Notes: a model not told the origin generated them from the letters alone. 64,000 nucleotides of DNA from an uncultured Pelagibacteraceae bacterium (GCA_902635515.1 CACPOD010000001.1:1-64000), one strand, 5' to 3'. Positions 54,283 through 64,000 are shown, counted from the first letter of the stretch. Program-made: numbers and translations.

Positions 54283-55225
54283 GAATAGAAGAGCTTTTAT
54301 TGTTGGTTTAAAATCATCAATATTATCAAAGAAAGAGATTACTTTTTTAAGGAAATATAAACCATGGGGAGTTATTTTATTTTCAAGAAACATAAATTCA
54401 ATTGAACAAACTAAAAAATTAACTGATAAAATAAAAAAGATATTTAAAGACAAAAAATACCCAATATTAATTGATCAAGAAGGTGGACGAGTAAATCGAT
54501 TAAGTAAAATTATTTCATTTGATAATTTGACTTCCGAATATTTTGGTAATTTATTCATAAAAGATAAGAAAAAATTTAATATTATTTATAAATTATTTAT
54601 CGATAAAACCTCGTATTTGCTTAAATCAATCGGTGTTAACATAAATACCGTTCCTGTTTTAGATCTTAGAATTAAAGGAGCTAGCAACATTATTGGTGAT
54701 AGATCTTTTTCAAAAAATAAAAAAAATATATCTAAAATTGGAGATATTTGTATTGATTATTTTCATGAAAATTCCATCGGAACTGTGATGAAACACATAC
54801 CAGGGCATGGATTAGCTAAGGTAGATAGTCATAAATTTACACCTGTAGTTACCAAAAAGTTAAATTATTTGAATAAAAATGATTTTTTTCCATTCAAGAA
54901 AAAACAAAGCTATTTTGCTATGACAGCGCATGTAATATATCGAAGCATTGATAGATTAAATACAGCTACACACTCTAAAAAAATTATAAATTTAATTAGA
55001 AAAAAAATTGGCTTTAAAAACATTTTAATTTCAGATGATTTATCAATGAAAAGTTTAAAAGATGATTTAAAAACTAATACTATTAAAACATTTAGTGCAG
55101 GTTGTAATCTTGCTCTTCATTGTAATGGCAAATTGTCTGAAATGAAGGTAGTTGGTGATAATTCACCAAAGGTTAGTAATTTTATAATAAAAAAAACATC
55201 GTTATTTTATAAAATTTTAAGTTAA
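54275..55225 (+). CDS. nagZ: NagZ, beta-N-acetylhexosaminidase
   Basis: NagZ removes GlcNAc from muropeptides during peptidoglycan recycling in the cytosol. The 316-residue GH3 protein has PWGVILFSRN, LIDQEGGRVNRL, INTVPVLDLR, IIGDRSFS, the catalytic-loop motif KHIPGHGLAKVDSH, MTAHVIYR and the nucleophile region ISDDLSMKSL. It follows the small membrane gene with an 8-bp overlap and precedes scpA by 9 bp, the standard order argS-(SPOR)-nagZ-scpA-scpB. Confidence 0.94.
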   Translation: MIKNRRAFIVGLKSSILSKKEITFLRKYKPWGVILFSRNINSIEQTKKLTDKIKKIFKDKKYPILIDQEGGRVNRLSKIISFDNLTSEYFGNLFIKDKKKFNIIYKLFIDKTSYLLKSIGVNINTVPVLDLRIKGASNIIGDRSFSKNKKNISKIGDICIDYFHENSIGTVMKHIPGHGLAKVDSHKFTPVVTKKLNYLNKNDFFPFKKKQSYFAMTAHVIYRSIDRLNTATHSKKIINLIRKKIGFKNILISDDLSMKSLKDDLKTNTIKTFSAGCNLALHCNGKLSEMKVVGDNSPKVSNFIIKKTSLFYKILS

Positions 55226-55234
55226 TATCTGAGC

Positions 55235-55978
55235 ATGACTATTTCTGATTCTGAATTATTTAATGTTGATATTAATAATTATAATGGCCCTCTAGATGTC
55301 CTTTTAGATTTAGCTAAAGCTCAAAAGGTAGATCTTGAAGAGATATCAATTACAAAGTTAGCAGATCAGTTTCACGATTATATTACAAAAGAAAAAGATT
55401 TAAATTTAGAAATTGCGTCAGAATATTTATTAATGGCAACTTGGTTAGCTTATTTAAAATCTAAATTATTACTTCCAGGAACACCAGAAGAAGAATTTAA
55501 AGTTCAAGAAGTTGCTGAAAAATTAAAATTACAACTTAAAAAACTAGAATTGATAAGATTGCTTTCTGAACAAATGTTAAAAAGAAAAAGATTAGGAAGA
55601 GAAATTCGATCAAGAGGAATGAAAGGAAATATAAGATCTATTTATAGCACAGAATATAATTTAAGTTTATTTGAGCTTCTCAAGTCGTATTCAACAATTA
55701 TTATGACCAAGGACTTTCAAAAAATGAATATTCCTAAATTACCTGTATTTACTACAGAAGATGGAATTAAAACAATTAGAGAATTTTTTGGTAAATTAAT
55801 TGATTGGAAGAAATTAGATGATTTAATTCCTCAAAATTTTAAAAGTAATTCAAAATATAAACTTACAGGTAAAGCAGGGATATTTGCTGGATCTTTAGAA
55901 TTAGTTAAAGAAGGAAATTTAACTATGAAACAAGATAAGTTATTTGATGATATTTATGTAAAGGAAAATAATGATTAA
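55235..55978 (+). CDS. scpA: ScpA, chromosome segregation and condensation protein
   Basis: ScpA is the kleisin of the SMC-ScpAB complex. The 247-residue protein has the family N-terminus YNGPLDVLLDLAKAQKVDL, then SEYLLMATWLAYLKSKLLLP, and a C-terminal winged helix. It overlaps scpB by 8 bp. smc itself is not in the window. Confidence 0.94.
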   Translation: MTISDSELFNVDINNYNGPLDVLLDLAKAQKVDLEEISITKLADQFHDYITKEKDLNLEIASEYLLMATWLAYLKSKLLLPGTPEEEFKVQEVAEKLKLQLKKLELIRLLSEQMLKRKRLGREIRSRGMKGNIRSIYSTEYNLSLFELLKSYSTIIMTKDFQKMNIPKLPVFTTEDGIKTIREFFGKLIDWKKLDDLIPQNFKSNSKYKLTGKAGIFAGSLELVKEGNLTMKQDKLFDDIYVKENND

Positions 55979-56672
55979 AAAAGAAAAGATTACAAAAGAT
56001 AATATTGTAAAATTTCCATCTAAGTTAACTGATTTAGAAAAAGAAATTGAAGCAGTTATTTTTGCTGCTGCAGAACCATTAGATATTGATACAATTGAAA
56101 GCAAAATTACTAAAAAGGGTAGTGTTGCGAAATCATTAGAGAAGTTACAACAAGAATACTCTCAACGTGGTATTAATTTAGTTTGTATTAAAGATAAGTG
56201 GTCGTTTAGAACTTCACCTAACTTATCTAATATTATGTCACAAGAGAAGACAGTAGAGAAAAAACTTTCTAGAGCTGCTGTGGAGACTTTAGCTATAATC
56301 GTTTACCACCAACCTGTTACTAGAGCTGAGATTGAGGAGATAAGAGGTGTTGCATTTGGAACGAATACTCTTGAAATATTGATGGAACTCAATTGGGTGA
56401 AACCAGGAGGTCGCAAAGATGTACCAGGTAGACCAATTCAGTATGTTACAACTGATGAATTTTTAAGTCATTTCAATCTTCAAAAATTATCTGATTTACC
56501 AACAATTGATGAATTAGGTGCTGCTGGTCTAATTGATAGTTCCAGTATTGATAATGCGATTTTTGGAACTGGAAAATTTTACAAAGAAAAACAAGAAGAA
56601 AAAAAAGAGGATATTTATTCTAATATAGATGAAATGTTAAACAGTACTCTTGATACAGAAGAGAAAGATTAA
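55971..56672 (+). CDS. scpB: ScpB, chromosome segregation and condensation protein
   Basis: ScpB dimers bind ScpA in the condensin complex. The 233-residue protein has two winged helices: the first with IEAVIFAAAEPLD, the second with LSRAAVETLAIIVYHQPVTRAEIEEIRGV (in part, residues 98-126) and GRKDVPGRPIQYVTT. The lysine/glutamate-rich C-terminus is variable in the family. tatA follows after 47 bp. Confidence 0.94.
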   Translation: MIKKEKITKDNIVKFPSKLTDLEKEIEAVIFAAAEPLDIDTIESKITKKGSVAKSLEKLQQEYSQRGINLVCIKDKWSFRTSPNLSNIMSQEKTVEKKLSRAAVETLAIIVYHQPVTRAEIEEIRGVAFGTNTLEILMELNWVKPGGRKDVPGRPIQYVTTDEFLSHFNLQKLSDLPTIDELGAAGLIDSSSIDNAIFGTGKFYKEKQEEKKEDIYSNIDEMLNSTLDTEEKD

Positions 56673-56719
56673 CAAAAAAGTAACTTTTAAATTAACCATA
56701 AAAAGGTTATAAGTTTTTC

Positions 56720-56920
56720 ATGAGCATAGGAATTTGGCAAATAGCAATCGTAGTTATATTAGTAGTCTTATTATTTGGACGAGGTAAAATCTCTAGTCTG
56801 ATGGGTGATGTAGCTAAAGGTATTAAAAGTTTCAAAAAAGGAATGGCGTCAGATGTTACTGACGATACAGAGCCAAAAAATATATCCGACGAAAATAAAG
56901 ACTCAGAAAATAAAGATTAA
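56720..56920 (+). CDS. tatA: TatA, twin-arginine translocase subunit
   Basis: TatA oligomers form the pore for folded proteins. The 66-residue protein has the N-terminal helix ([18 protein letters not shown]), the hinge FGRGK and an amphipathic helix ([19 protein letters not shown]), then an acidic tail. It precedes tatB by 5 bp, giving the order scpAB-tatABC-serS, which is typical of alphaproteobacteria. Confidence 0.95.
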   Translation: MSIGIWQIAIVVILVVLLFGRGKISSLMGDVAKGIKSFKKGMASDVTDDTEPKNISDENKDSENKD

Positions 56921-56925
56921 ATCAC

Positions 56926-57147
56926 ATGCCTACTATTGGTTGGTTTGAGATATTAATTGTAGTTGGTATTGCAATTGTTGTTCTTGGTCCAAAAGATTTT
57001 CCAATCATGTTAAAGAAAGCAGGTTCTTGGATAGGGACTGCAAAAAGATATGTGAGCAACATTCAAAATGAGGTTTCTAATTTAGAAATTGATGAAGAAA
57101 AAATTGATAATGAAATAAAAAAAGAAACTAAAAAAGATGAGCAATGA
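56926..57147 (+). CDS. tatB: TatB, twin-arginine translocase subunit (short)
   Basis: TatB recognises substrates with TatC. The 73-residue protein has the TatB N-terminus IGWFEILIVVGIAIVVLGPKDFPIMLKKAG (residues 3-32 in part), with Glu in the helix and the GP hinge, and a single amphipathic helix. The usual long C-terminal tail of TatB is almost gone. It overlaps tatC by 11 bp. Confidence 0.93.
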   Translation: MPTIGWFEILIVVGIAIVVLGPKDFPIMLKKAGSWIGTAKRYVSNIQNEVSNLEIDEEKIDNEIKKETKKDEQ

Positions 57148-57907
57148 AGAAAATGAAGGTGGATTTGTTAGCCATCTAACAGAACTAAGAAAAAGATTAA
57201 TACATAGTTTTATATTTCTAATAATCTTTTTTGTTATTTGTTATATTTTTGCAGAACATATCTACGGTTTTTTAGTTGATCCTTTTGCTCAAGCGGTAAA
57301 AGATGATGGATCTGATAGAAGGCTTATTTTTACCGCCTTACAGGAAACTTTTTTAACGTATATCAAGGTATCTTTTTTCACAGCTTTTTTCGTGACCTGT
57401 CCATTTATTCTAATGCAAATATGGAAATTTATTGCCCCAGGTTTATATAAACATGAAAAAGTTGCTATACTTCCATACCTTATCTTAACACCAATTCTTT
57501 TCTTTTTGGGAGGTATGCTTGTTTACTATTTGATAATGCCTCTAGCTATTAAATTCTTTTTATCATTTGAAAGCACAGGGATGTCTACAAGTTTACCAAT
57601 TCAATTAGAAGCCAAAGTAAATGAATACTTGTCACTTGTTATGAAATTAATTTTCGCATTTGGAATAAGTTTCCAACTACCTATAGTCTTAAGTTTGTTA
57701 GCAAGAATAGGTGTTGTTGACAGTCAATTTCTTCAAGAAAGAAGAAAGTATGTTGTAGTAATTATATTTGCTGCTGCTGCATTGCTTACACCACCAGATC
57801 CAATTACTCAAATAGGTTTAGCTATTCCTTTATTAATTTTATATGAATTATCAATATTTTCAGTAAAATTTATAGAAAACAAAAACTTAGAAAAGACTGA
57901 TGCATAA
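57137..57907 (+). CDS. tatC: TatC, twin-arginine translocase subunit
   Basis: TatC is the membrane receptor for twin-arginine signal peptides. The 256-residue protein has six membrane helices and the motifs [39 protein letters not shown] and LTPPDPITQ. It overlaps serS by 8 bp. The presence of tatABC means folded, often cofactor-carrying proteins are exported. Confidence 0.95.
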   Translation: MSNEENEGGFVSHLTELRKRLIHSFIFLIIFFVICYIFAEHIYGFLVDPFAQAVKDDGSDRRLIFTALQETFLTYIKVSFFTAFFVTCPFILMQIWKFIAPGLYKHEKVAILPYLILTPILFFLGGMLVYYLIMPLAIKFFLSFESTGMSTSLPIQLEAKVNEYLSLVMKLIFAFGISFQLPIVLSLLARIGVVDSQFLQERRKYVVVIIFAAAALLTPPDPITQIGLAIPLLILYELSIFSVKFIENKNLEKTDA

Positions 57908-59159
57908 TTTAAAAGAAATTAGAAAAGATTATTCAAAATTTGAAAAAGATCTTGAAAAGCGTTCAGTTAAAATTGATTTTAATAATTTAAAAAAGCTTGA
58001 TGAATTAAATAGAGATTTAATTCAAAAGAAAGAAAATTTAGAAAAAGAAAAAAAGGATATTTCAAAATCTAAAGATGAAAGTTTATTCAAAAAATCTAAA
58101 GAAATCTCTACTGAATTAGAAAAGATCGCTGAGCAACAAAAAAATACTAAAACTGAATTAGATAACATTTTATCAAGTATACCAAACATACCTCATCAAG
58201 ATGTTCCAAATGGCAAAGATGAAAATGACAATGTGGAAGTTTTAAAAGTAGGTAAAGTTCCTGAATTTGATTTTAAACCCAAATCTCACTATGAACTTGG
58301 AGAAAATTTAGGTATGCTTGATTTTGATCTTGCCACAAAAACAACCGGATCAAGATTTGTATTTGTTAAAAAAGAGTTAGCATTACTAGAAAGAGCATTA
58401 TCTAACTTTATGCTAGATACCCATGTTATTCAAAATAGCTATCAAGAGATTTCACCTCCATTGATAGCTTCTGACAATACAATGTATGGAACCGGCCAAT
58501 TACCAAAATTTGAAAATGATCAATTTGAAATAAAATTTGATGAAGGATCTGACAGAAAATTCTTAATTCCAACCGCTGAAGTAATTTTAACAAATATTGT
58601 TAAAGATAAAATTGTTGACCAAAAAGATTTACCTATGAGATTTGTTGCCTCAACACCTTGTTTTAGAAAAGAAGCTGGAAGTTATGGAAAAGACACAAAA
58701 GGGATGATTAGACAGCATCAATTTTATAAAGTTGAGATGGTTAGTATTGTTGAAAAAGAAAATTGTCTTGAAGAATTAGAGCGAATGACGAACTGTGCAA
58801 CAGATATTCTCGATAAGTTAGAGTTACCTTATAGAAAAATAATTTTATGCTCTGGGGATATGGGTTTCAGTGCAGAAAAAACTTACGATATTGAAGTGTG
58901 GTTGCCATCAGAAAACAAGTATCGTGAAATATCATCATGCTCTTCTTGTTCAACATTTCAGGCACAAAGAATGAAATCAAGATATAAAAATAAAAACAAG
59001 GAAACTGTTTTTGTTGGAACATTAAATGGAAGTGGTTTAGCTGTGGGTAGAACTTTAATTGCTGTATTAGAAAACTATCAACAAAAAGATGGTTCGATTA
59101 TTGTTCCTAAGGTACTGCGACCCTATATGAATAATTTGGAATTGATTTCAGCTAAATAA
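57900..59159 (+). CDS. serS: SerS, seryl-tRNA synthetase
   Basis: The 419-residue class II synthetase has an N-terminal antiparallel coiled coil (about 30-105) that grips tRNA-Ser, then the catalytic core with [12 protein letters not shown], the motif 2 region [21 protein letters not shown] (in part), [27 protein letters not shown] and motif 3 [17 protein letters not shown]. It follows tatC with an 8-bp overlap. Confidence 0.96.
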   Translation: MHNLKEIRKDYSKFEKDLEKRSVKIDFNNLKKLDELNRDLIQKKENLEKEKKDISKSKDESLFKKSKEISTELEKIAEQQKNTKTELDNILSSIPNIPHQDVPNGKDENDNVEVLKVGKVPEFDFKPKSHYELGENLGMLDFDLATKTTGSRFVFVKKELALLERALSNFMLDTHVIQNSYQEISPPLIASDNTMYGTGQLPKFENDQFEIKFDEGSDRKFLIPTAEVILTNIVKDKIVDQKDLPMRFVASTPCFRKEAGSYGKDTKGMIRQHQFYKVEMVSIVEKENCLEELERMTNCATDILDKLELPYRKIILCSGDMGFSAEKTYDIEVWLPSENKYREISSCSSCSTFQAQRMKSRYKNKNKETVFVGTLNGSGLAVGRTLIAVLENYQQKDGSIIVPKVLRPYMNNLELISAK

Positions 59160-59214
59160 AGTTGTTTTAATTACACAGATAGTATAAGTATTCACATAAT
59201 TTATAAGGAGATTT

Positions 59215-59508
59215 ATGGAAGGTTCAGGAATAGGACAATTTATACCGTTAATTTTAATATTTGTTATTTTTTATTTTTTCTTAATCAGACCGCAGCAAAA
59301 AAAAGTTAAAGAGCATAAAGCAATGGTTGAAAGTCTTAAGAGAGGTGACAAGGTTGTTACTTCTGGTGGAATTACAGGTACAGTGGAGAGACTTATAGAT
59401 AATGACAAAGTTGAAGTAGAAATTGCTGAAAACGTAAAAGTTGAGATAGTTAAATCAACTGGTATTCAAAGTCTTGTTAATACAAATACTCAAGAAGTTA
59501 AAAAATAA
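59215..59508 (+). CDS. yajC: YajC, Sec translocon accessory protein
   Basis: The 97-residue protein has one membrane helix (about 9-24) with FLIRPQQKKVKEHKAMVESLKRGDKVVTSGGITG (residues 21-54 in part), the YajC signature. A clear ribosome site AAGGAG lies at 59205-59210. It starts the yajC-secD-secF unit after a 55-bp gap that probably holds the promoter. Confidence 0.95.
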   Translation: MEGSGIGQFIPLILIFVIFYFFLIRPQQKKVKEHKAMVESLKRGDKVVTSGGITGTVERLIDNDKVEVEIAENVKVEIVKSTGIQSLVNTNTQEVKK

Positions 59509-59522
59509 TTATTTTTAGTTAA

Positions 59523-61076
59523 GTGCTTTATTTCTCTAAGTTAAGAATTTTATTTATAACTTTTTTTTCAGTTTTATTTATTTTAATTTCTTCATCAAAC
59601 CTTTTTAAATTTGATGATAATTTTTTTGATAAAAAAATTAATCTAGGATTAGATCTTCAGGGTGGATCATATCTATTACTTGAAATTGATAATGAACCTG
59701 TAATTGAAAAAAAATTACAAAATCTAACAACAACAATAAGAAATTACTTCAAAGAAAAAAATATTAAAATCAACAATATAAAAATAGTTAATCAAAATAT
59801 TTTTTTTAATGTAACAGATAATGATAAGCAATCAGTCCTAGATGTTTTTCAAGATGAAAATAGTGATCTTAACCCTTATTATCCAAGATTTAAATCACAT
59901 CAGTTAGAAATTGAAGATACAGGGTTAAATTTAAAAGTTAATTTTTCAAAACAGGGTTTAATTAAACTTAAAACTTCTTCTCAAGATCAAGCTATAGAAA
60001 TAGTTAGAAGAAGAGTAGATGAGGTTGGTACTAATGAACCCAACATACTTAAAAGAGGAAATAACAGAATTTTAGTAGAGCTTCCTGGATTAGATGATCC
60101 AATGAGAATAAAATCTTTACTTGGTAAAACTGCAAATCTTACTTTTCGATTTGTAACAAATGACGAAAATGATCGTTTTGGAGTTGAAAAGTTAAAATTT
60201 GAAAATGGTCTAGAAGAAGCCACAGTTAGTAAAAGAATTATAATAAGTGGTGAAAATTTACTTGATGCTCAACCAAAAATGGACACACAAAATAACCAAA
60301 CAATTGTTTCATTTACTTTAGATAGAGTAGGTGCAAAAAGATTTGGTAAGGCAACTTCAACTGGTATTGGAAAGCAATTAGCAATTGTTTTGGATGGTAA
60401 AATTATTAGTGCACCTATAGTTAGAGATACAATTGCCAGCGGGTCTGGTCAGATAAGTGGTGGCTTTACTTTTCAAACAGCAACTGATCTAGCTTTATTA
60501 TTAAGATCAGGAGCATTACCAGCACCATTAGAAATTATTGAAGAAAGAACGGTTGGACCTGATCTTGGACAAGATTCAATTAATGCAGGAATGATTGCTT
60601 TGGCAATAGGTTTTATGTTGGTGATAATTTTTATGTTCGTTAAATATAAAATTTTTGGATTAATTACTAATATAACACTAATAGTTAATTTGTTTATTCT
60701 TTTGGGTATTTTAACTTTATTTGAAGCTACTTTAACACTACCTGGCATTGCAGGAATTATTTTAACCGTAGGTATGGCAGTTGATGCAAATGTTTTAATT
60801 TTTGAGAGGATTAAAGAAGAACTAAAAGTCGAGACTAATAATATTTTGGCTTTTGATGGCGGATATACTAAATCAAGAACAGCAATTTTAGATGCTAATA
60901 TTACTACATTATTAGCAGCAATTATTTTGTTTTTCATGGGTTCAGGTCCAGTGAAAGGTTTTGCTGTAACTTTGGGAGTTGGAATATTTACAACGCTATT
61001 TTCAGTCTATTTCATAGCAAGATTGTTCACTAGTATTTATGTATCAAGAAACAAAGATAAGGAAAAATTAATCTAA
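59523..61076 (+). CDS. secD: SecD, protein export membrane protein
   Basis: SecD uses the proton gradient to pull proteins out of the Sec channel. The 517-residue protein has one N-terminal helix (about 8-25), LGLDLQGGSYLLLEID, the periplasmic P1 domain (VRRRVDEVGTNEPNI, VELPGLDDP), ASGSGQISGGFTFQTATDLALLLRSGALPAPL (in part), and five C-terminal helices with GMAVDANVLIFERIKEE. It starts at a GTG (59523), 14 bp after yajC. It overlaps secF by one base. Confidence 0.95.
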   Translation: MLYFSKLRILFITFFSVLFILISSSNLFKFDDNFFDKKINLGLDLQGGSYLLLEIDNEPVIEKKLQNLTTTIRNYFKEKNIKINNIKIVNQNIFFNVTDNDKQSVLDVFQDENSDLNPYYPRFKSHQLEIEDTGLNLKVNFSKQGLIKLKTSSQDQAIEIVRRRVDEVGTNEPNILKRGNNRILVELPGLDDPMRIKSLLGKTANLTFRFVTNDENDRFGVEKLKFENGLEEATVSKRIIISGENLLDAQPKMDTQNNQTIVSFTLDRVGAKRFGKATSTGIGKQLAIVLDGKIISAPIVRDTIASGSGQISGGFTFQTATDLALLLRSGALPAPLEIIEERTVGPDLGQDSINAGMIALAIGFMLVIIFMFVKYKIFGLITNITLIVNLFILLGILTLFEATLTLPGIAGIILTVGMAVDANVLIFERIKEELKVETNNILAFDGGYTKSRTAILDANITTLLAAIILFFMGSGPVKGFAVTLGVGIFTTLFSVYFIARLFTSIYVSRNKDKEKLI

Positions 61077-61969
61077 TGATTGCTTTTAACAAATATTATA
61101 ATCACTTCAATTTACTCTCATCAATTTTAATTGTTGTTTCATTATTACTATTAATTTTTAAAGGGCTTAACTTTGGAATAGATTTTAAAGGTGGTACTTT
61201 AATTGAATTAAGAGCTTCAGATTCTAAAATAAATGTAAGTTCTTTAAGAGATAGATTTAATCAAATGGATTTAGGAGATGTCTCAGTGAAGAAATTTGGT
61301 AATGATACAGATTTTTTAGTAAAATTTGAAAACAAAGATAATAAAAAGAATATTATTGAAGAAATTAAGACTAATTTAGATAAATCTTTTGGAAATAACT
61401 ATGATTTTAGAAGGGTAGAGAATGTTGGGCCAAAGGTAAGTGCTGAATTATTAAAATCAGGAGTTATAGCAATATCTTTGTCATTAGCATTAATGTTAAT
61501 TTATATTTGGATAAGATTTGAATGGCAATTTAGTTTGGGTGCAATTTTAGCCTTATTTCACGATGTTATTGTAACTCTAGGAGTTTTTTCACTATTTAGT
61601 TTAGAAATAAACCTATCAATAATCGCGGCTGTGTTAACAATAGTTGGATATTCAATGAATGATACAGTGGTTATTTTTGACCGTGTGCGTGAAAATTTAA
61701 GAAAATATTCAGATATAAAAATTTTTGAATTAACAAACATTTCAATTAATGAAACGTTATCAAGAACTATAATAACTTCTGCAACTACTTTACTAGCTTT
61801 ATTAGCAATTTATTTTTTTGGTGGAGAAATATTAAAAGGATTTTCATTAGCAATGATACTCGGTGTTGTTTTTGGAACTTATTCTTCTATTTATATAGCT
61901 AACACTGTTCTAGTTAGACTGAGAGTTTCACAAAAAACTGTTCTTAGAGAAGAAGAGGATAAAAAGTAA
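61076..61969 (+). CDS. secF: SecF, protein export membrane protein
   Basis: SecF pairs with SecD. The 297-residue protein has an N-terminal helix, FGIDFKGGTLIELRA, a short periplasmic domain, VGPKVSAELLKSGV, and five helices containing VGYSMNDTVVIFDRVREN and SRTIITSATTLLALLAIYFFGG (in part). It is convergent with the PuuD-like gene, with one base between stops. Confidence 0.95.
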   Translation: MIAFNKYYNHFNLLSSILIVVSLLLLIFKGLNFGIDFKGGTLIELRASDSKINVSSLRDRFNQMDLGDVSVKKFGNDTDFLVKFENKDNKKNIIEEIKTNLDKSFGNNYDFRRVENVGPKVSAELLKSGVIAISLSLALMLIYIWIRFEWQFSLGAILALFHDVIVTLGVFSLFSLEINLSIIAAVLTIVGYSMNDTVVIFDRVRENLRKYSDIKIFELTNISINETLSRTIITSATTLLALLAIYFFGGEILKGFSLAMILGVVFGTYSSIYIANTVLVRLRVSQKTVLREEEDKK

Positions 61970-61970
61970 T

Positions 61971-62573
61971 TTAATATAAGTTTTGAGCTATTACCATTGT
62001 AAGTAACATTGGCAAGGATAACAAAGTATTTGTTCTTGAGAATAGCATTGCAGTTTTAGCTGATTTAGCTTTTGTTTCTGGATCACTCTCAACTATTCCT
62101 AAAGCTCTTTTTTGATTTGGCCAAATTACGAACCATACATTAAATGCCATTACAATTCCTAGCCACATTCCAATTCCAATTGCAGTATGTTTTGGTACCC
62201 CTGTACCAATGCTTAAAGTCATAGCATCATGAAGATATCCATTAAGAAGAGCAAGAATTAAACCAGAAAGAACAGTTAACGCAGCAGCCCATCTGAAGTA
62301 AAATAGTGCAGCTGGTGCTATTACTTTACCAATAGCTGGTTTTTGTTCATCTGGAATTTTTCCCATATTTGGAATTTGAACAAAATTGAAATACCACAAC
62401 AAACCAATCCACATAATTGCAACAATCACATGAATATATCTAAATAACCAGCTCCAGAATAACGTATCAAAAGCAATTCCATCATTTAAATAAAACAATC
62501 CTAAAAACAAAAGAATTGCTATTGCAAGTGATGCGTGAACTGTTTTAGATAATGATGACAATAAATTACTCAT
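61971..62573 (-). CDS. PuuD-like membrane protein (urate hydroxylase family N-domain)
   Basis: The 200-residue integral membrane protein has about five helices (near 12-30, 44-64, 90-112, 132-152 and 178-197) and the motifs WLFRYIHVIVAIMWIGLLWYFNFVQIP (in part), FYFRWAAALTVLSGL and WFVIWPNQKR. These resemble the membrane part of the PuuD urate hydroxylase group, where His residues may hold haem. The C-terminal cytochrome c domain of full PuuD is absent, and no purine genes are nearby, so urate oxidation is unproven. A role as a haem or quinone-linked membrane protein is equally open. Confidence 0.65.
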   Translation of the reverse strand: MSNLLSSLSKTVHASLAIAILLFLGLFYLNDGIAFDTLFWSWLFRYIHVIVAIMWIGLLWYFNFVQIPNMGKIPDEQKPAIGKVIAPAALFYFRWAAALTVLSGLILALLNGYLHDAMTLSIGTGVPKHTAIGIGMWLGIVMAFNVWFVIWPNQKRALGIVESDPETKAKSAKTAMLFSRTNTLLSLPMLLTMVIAQNLY

Positions 62574-62622
62574 GATTCTATATAATTATACACTAATTTT
62601 AAAAAAATTTAAGTTCTTAAAT

Positions 62623-64000
62623 CTAAGCTAAAAGAGGTTTCAAAAATTGACCAGTATAACTCTCCTTAACTTTACATACTTCTTCCGGTTTTCCTTCGGC
62701 GACAATATTACCACCTTTTACACCACCTTCAGGACCCATATCAACAATGTAGTCAGCTGTTTTAATAACATCTAGATTATGTTCAATTACAACTACTGTA
62801 TTCCCAAGTTTTACAAATGTATGAAGTATCTCTAAAAGCTTTTTAATATCATGCTGATGTAAACCTGTAGTTGGTTCATCTAAAATATACATTGTTCTTC
62901 CTGTTGATCTTTTTGAAAGTTCTTTTGCGAGCTTAATTCGTTGTGCTTCACCTCCTGATAGAGTAGTTGCTTGCTGACCAATTTTTATATAGCCTAATCC
63001 AACTTTTTTTAGAGTTAATAATTTTGTTTTTATATTAGATATATTCTCAAAATATTCACAACCTTCATCAACTGACATATCTAAAACATCGGCAATACTT
63101 TTGCCTTTAAATTTAATCTCTAAAGTTTCTCTATTGTATCTGGTGCCTTTACACTCATCACATTGTATATAAACATCAGGTAAAAAATGCATTTCATATG
63201 TAATTACACCATCACCTTCACAAGCTTCACATCTGCCTCCTTTAACATTAAAAGAAAATCTTCCTGGTTTATATCCTCTTGTTTTGGACTCTGGCAGGCT
63301 TGTAAACCAATCTCTAATAGGTCCAAAGGCCCCTGTATATGTTGCTGGATTTGATCTAGGGGTTCTGCCAATGGGAGATTGGTCAATATCAATTATTTTA
63401 TCAATTAATTCTACGCCCTTATAACCTTTAAATGATTTAGGTGCTTTTCTTGCTTTGTTATTTAAAGTTAAATTTAAGGCATGAAATAAAGTTTGCAATA
63501 TTAGAGTAGATTTACCACTACCTGAAACACCAGTAACACAAGTAAAAGTTCCACTTGGGATCTTAAGATTTACATTATTTAGATTATTTCCACTTGCACC
63601 ATTGATTTCTATAAATCTTCCATTTTTAGCTAAACGTCGTGATTTTGGAATTTCAATTGTTTTTTTATTTGCAAGATATTGACCTGTAATACTATTTTTA
63701 TCTTTTTTAATCTCATCATATGACCCTTGTGCTGTTATCTCGCCACCATTACTTCCAGCTTCAGGACCTAGATCAATAATGTGATCTGCATTTTCCATTG
63801 TCTCAGTGTCATGCTCTACAACAATAACAGTATTACCTAGATCTCGTAATCTTTTTAGTGCATTAATTAGTTTAACGTTATCTTTTTGATGTAATCCAAT
63901 TGAAGGTTCATCCAAAACATATAAAACACCAGTTAACCCAGATCCAATTTGTGAAGCCAGTCTTATTCTTTGGGCTTCACCACCTGACAAAGTTCCGGAT
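62623..64000 (-). CDS. uvrA: UvrA, excinuclease ABC subunit A (3' part, runs off the window)
   Basis: UvrA finds bulky DNA lesions in nucleotide excision repair. The last 459 or so residues are present; the N-terminal half lies beyond base 64000. Visible are the first signature ([15 protein letters not shown]) with Walker B ([13 protein letters not shown]), the second Walker A ([11 protein letters not shown]), [20 protein letters not shown], the zinc finger ([18 protein letters not shown]), the second signature ([15 protein letters not shown]) and Walker B ([14 protein letters not shown]). No SOS box can be judged because its promoter is outside. A 49-bp gap separates it from the PuuD-like gene downstream. 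Confidence 0.97.
   Translation of the reverse strand, partial: SGTLSGGEAQRIRLASQIGSGLTGVLYVLDEPSIGLHQKDNVKLINALKRLRDLGNTVIVVEHDTETMENADHIIDLGPEAGSNGGEITAQGSYDEIKKDKNSITGQYLANKKTIEIPKSRRLAKNGRFIEINGASGNNLNNVNLKIPSGTFTCVTGVSGSGKSTLILQTLFHALNLTLNNKARKAPKSFKGYKGVELIDKIIDIDQSPIGRTPRSNPATYTGAFGPIRDWFTSLPESKTRGYKPGRFSFNVKGGRCEACEGDGVITYEMHFLPDVYIQCDECKGTRYNRETLEIKFKGKSIADVLDMSVDEGCEYFENISNIKTKLLTLKKVGLGYIKIGQQATTLSGGEAQRIKLAKELSKRSTGRTMYILDEPTTGLHQHDIKKLLEILHTFVKLGNTVVVIEHNLDVIKTADYIVDMGPEGGVKGGNIVAEGKPEEVCKVKESYTGQFLKPLLA

Noticed and set aside
56673-56719. Possible terminator between scpB and tatA
   Set aside because: Only a weak five-base stem (TAACC/GGTTA) with a poor T run is present; not enough to call.
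60473-60937. 154-codon minus-strand open frame inside secD
   Set aside because: It is opposite the conserved membrane helices of secD and is explained as a shadow.

Overview
The window looks like a core chromosomal segment of a SAR11-type alphaproteobacterium (Pelagibacterales). It is very AT-rich with A/T-ending codons. Genes are packed with start/stop overlaps of 1-20 bp or gaps of a few bases, and many proteins are shorter than their family norm. The gene order follows the alphaproteobacterial pattern kdsA-eno-ftsB / lipA-ratA-cinA / ispDF / ntrYX-trkA, but with several blocks missing. No phage, IS element, CRISPR array or rRNA was seen.

Layout. 1-4.2 kb: lipid A and fatty acid genes (fabZ, lpxD, lpxA, lpxI, lpxB); fabZ is interrupted by a one-base frameshift in an A8 run. 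4.2-11.6 kb, minus strand: a PpiD/SurA-like chaperone, then trpE-trpG-trpD-trpC, then lexA (behind SOS boxes) and gltX. 11.65-18.1 kb, plus: tpiA, secG, pyrG, kdsA, eno, ftsB, lipA, ratA. 18.1-20.1 kb, minus: cinA C-domain, pgpA, ispDF. 20.2-26.1 kb, plus: the two-component pair ntrY-ntrX, then the potassium uptake genes trkA-trkH. 26.1-31.7 kb: tRNA-Arg, an amino-acid ABC transporter (aapJ, terminator, aapQMP), an XRE regulator, and tRNA-Asn and tRNA-Cys. 31.8-37.7 kb: valS, ilvD, manC, dgkA. 37.7-44.9 kb: the phosphate-starvation module phoR, pstSCAB, phoU, phoB, with two Pho-box-like sites. 44.9-50 kb: a phytanoyl-CoA dioxygenase family protein, then divergent znuA / znuC-znuB-zur around two Zur boxes, and a DpkA-like reductase. 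50-62 kb: xthA, erpA, dgt, argS, a small membrane protein, nagZ, scpAB, tatABC, serS, yajC-secD-secF. 62-64 kb, minus: a PuuD-like membrane protein and the 3' part of uvrA, which runs off the window.

The three regulated nutrient systems (general amino acids, phosphate, zinc) fit an oligotrophic ocean bacterium that depends on high-affinity uptake. Each has a recognisable cis-element: a palindrome for aapJ, Pho boxes for pst, and Zur boxes for znu.

I did not find a convincing new multi-gene system. The most notable observations are: (1) an NtrX whose sigma-54 contact loop is missing and whose Walker B Glu is Gln, partnered by an NtrY without a PAS domain, at a locus where dusB-ntrB-ntrC and hfq are absent; (2) the fabZ frameshift; (3) a hairpin over the XRE gene's ribosome site, with a complementary copy just past its stop; (4) an 18-bp perfect palindrome before aapJ; (5) the missing pdh cluster between ftsB and lipA; and (6) the small SPOR-less membrane protein between argS and nagZ.
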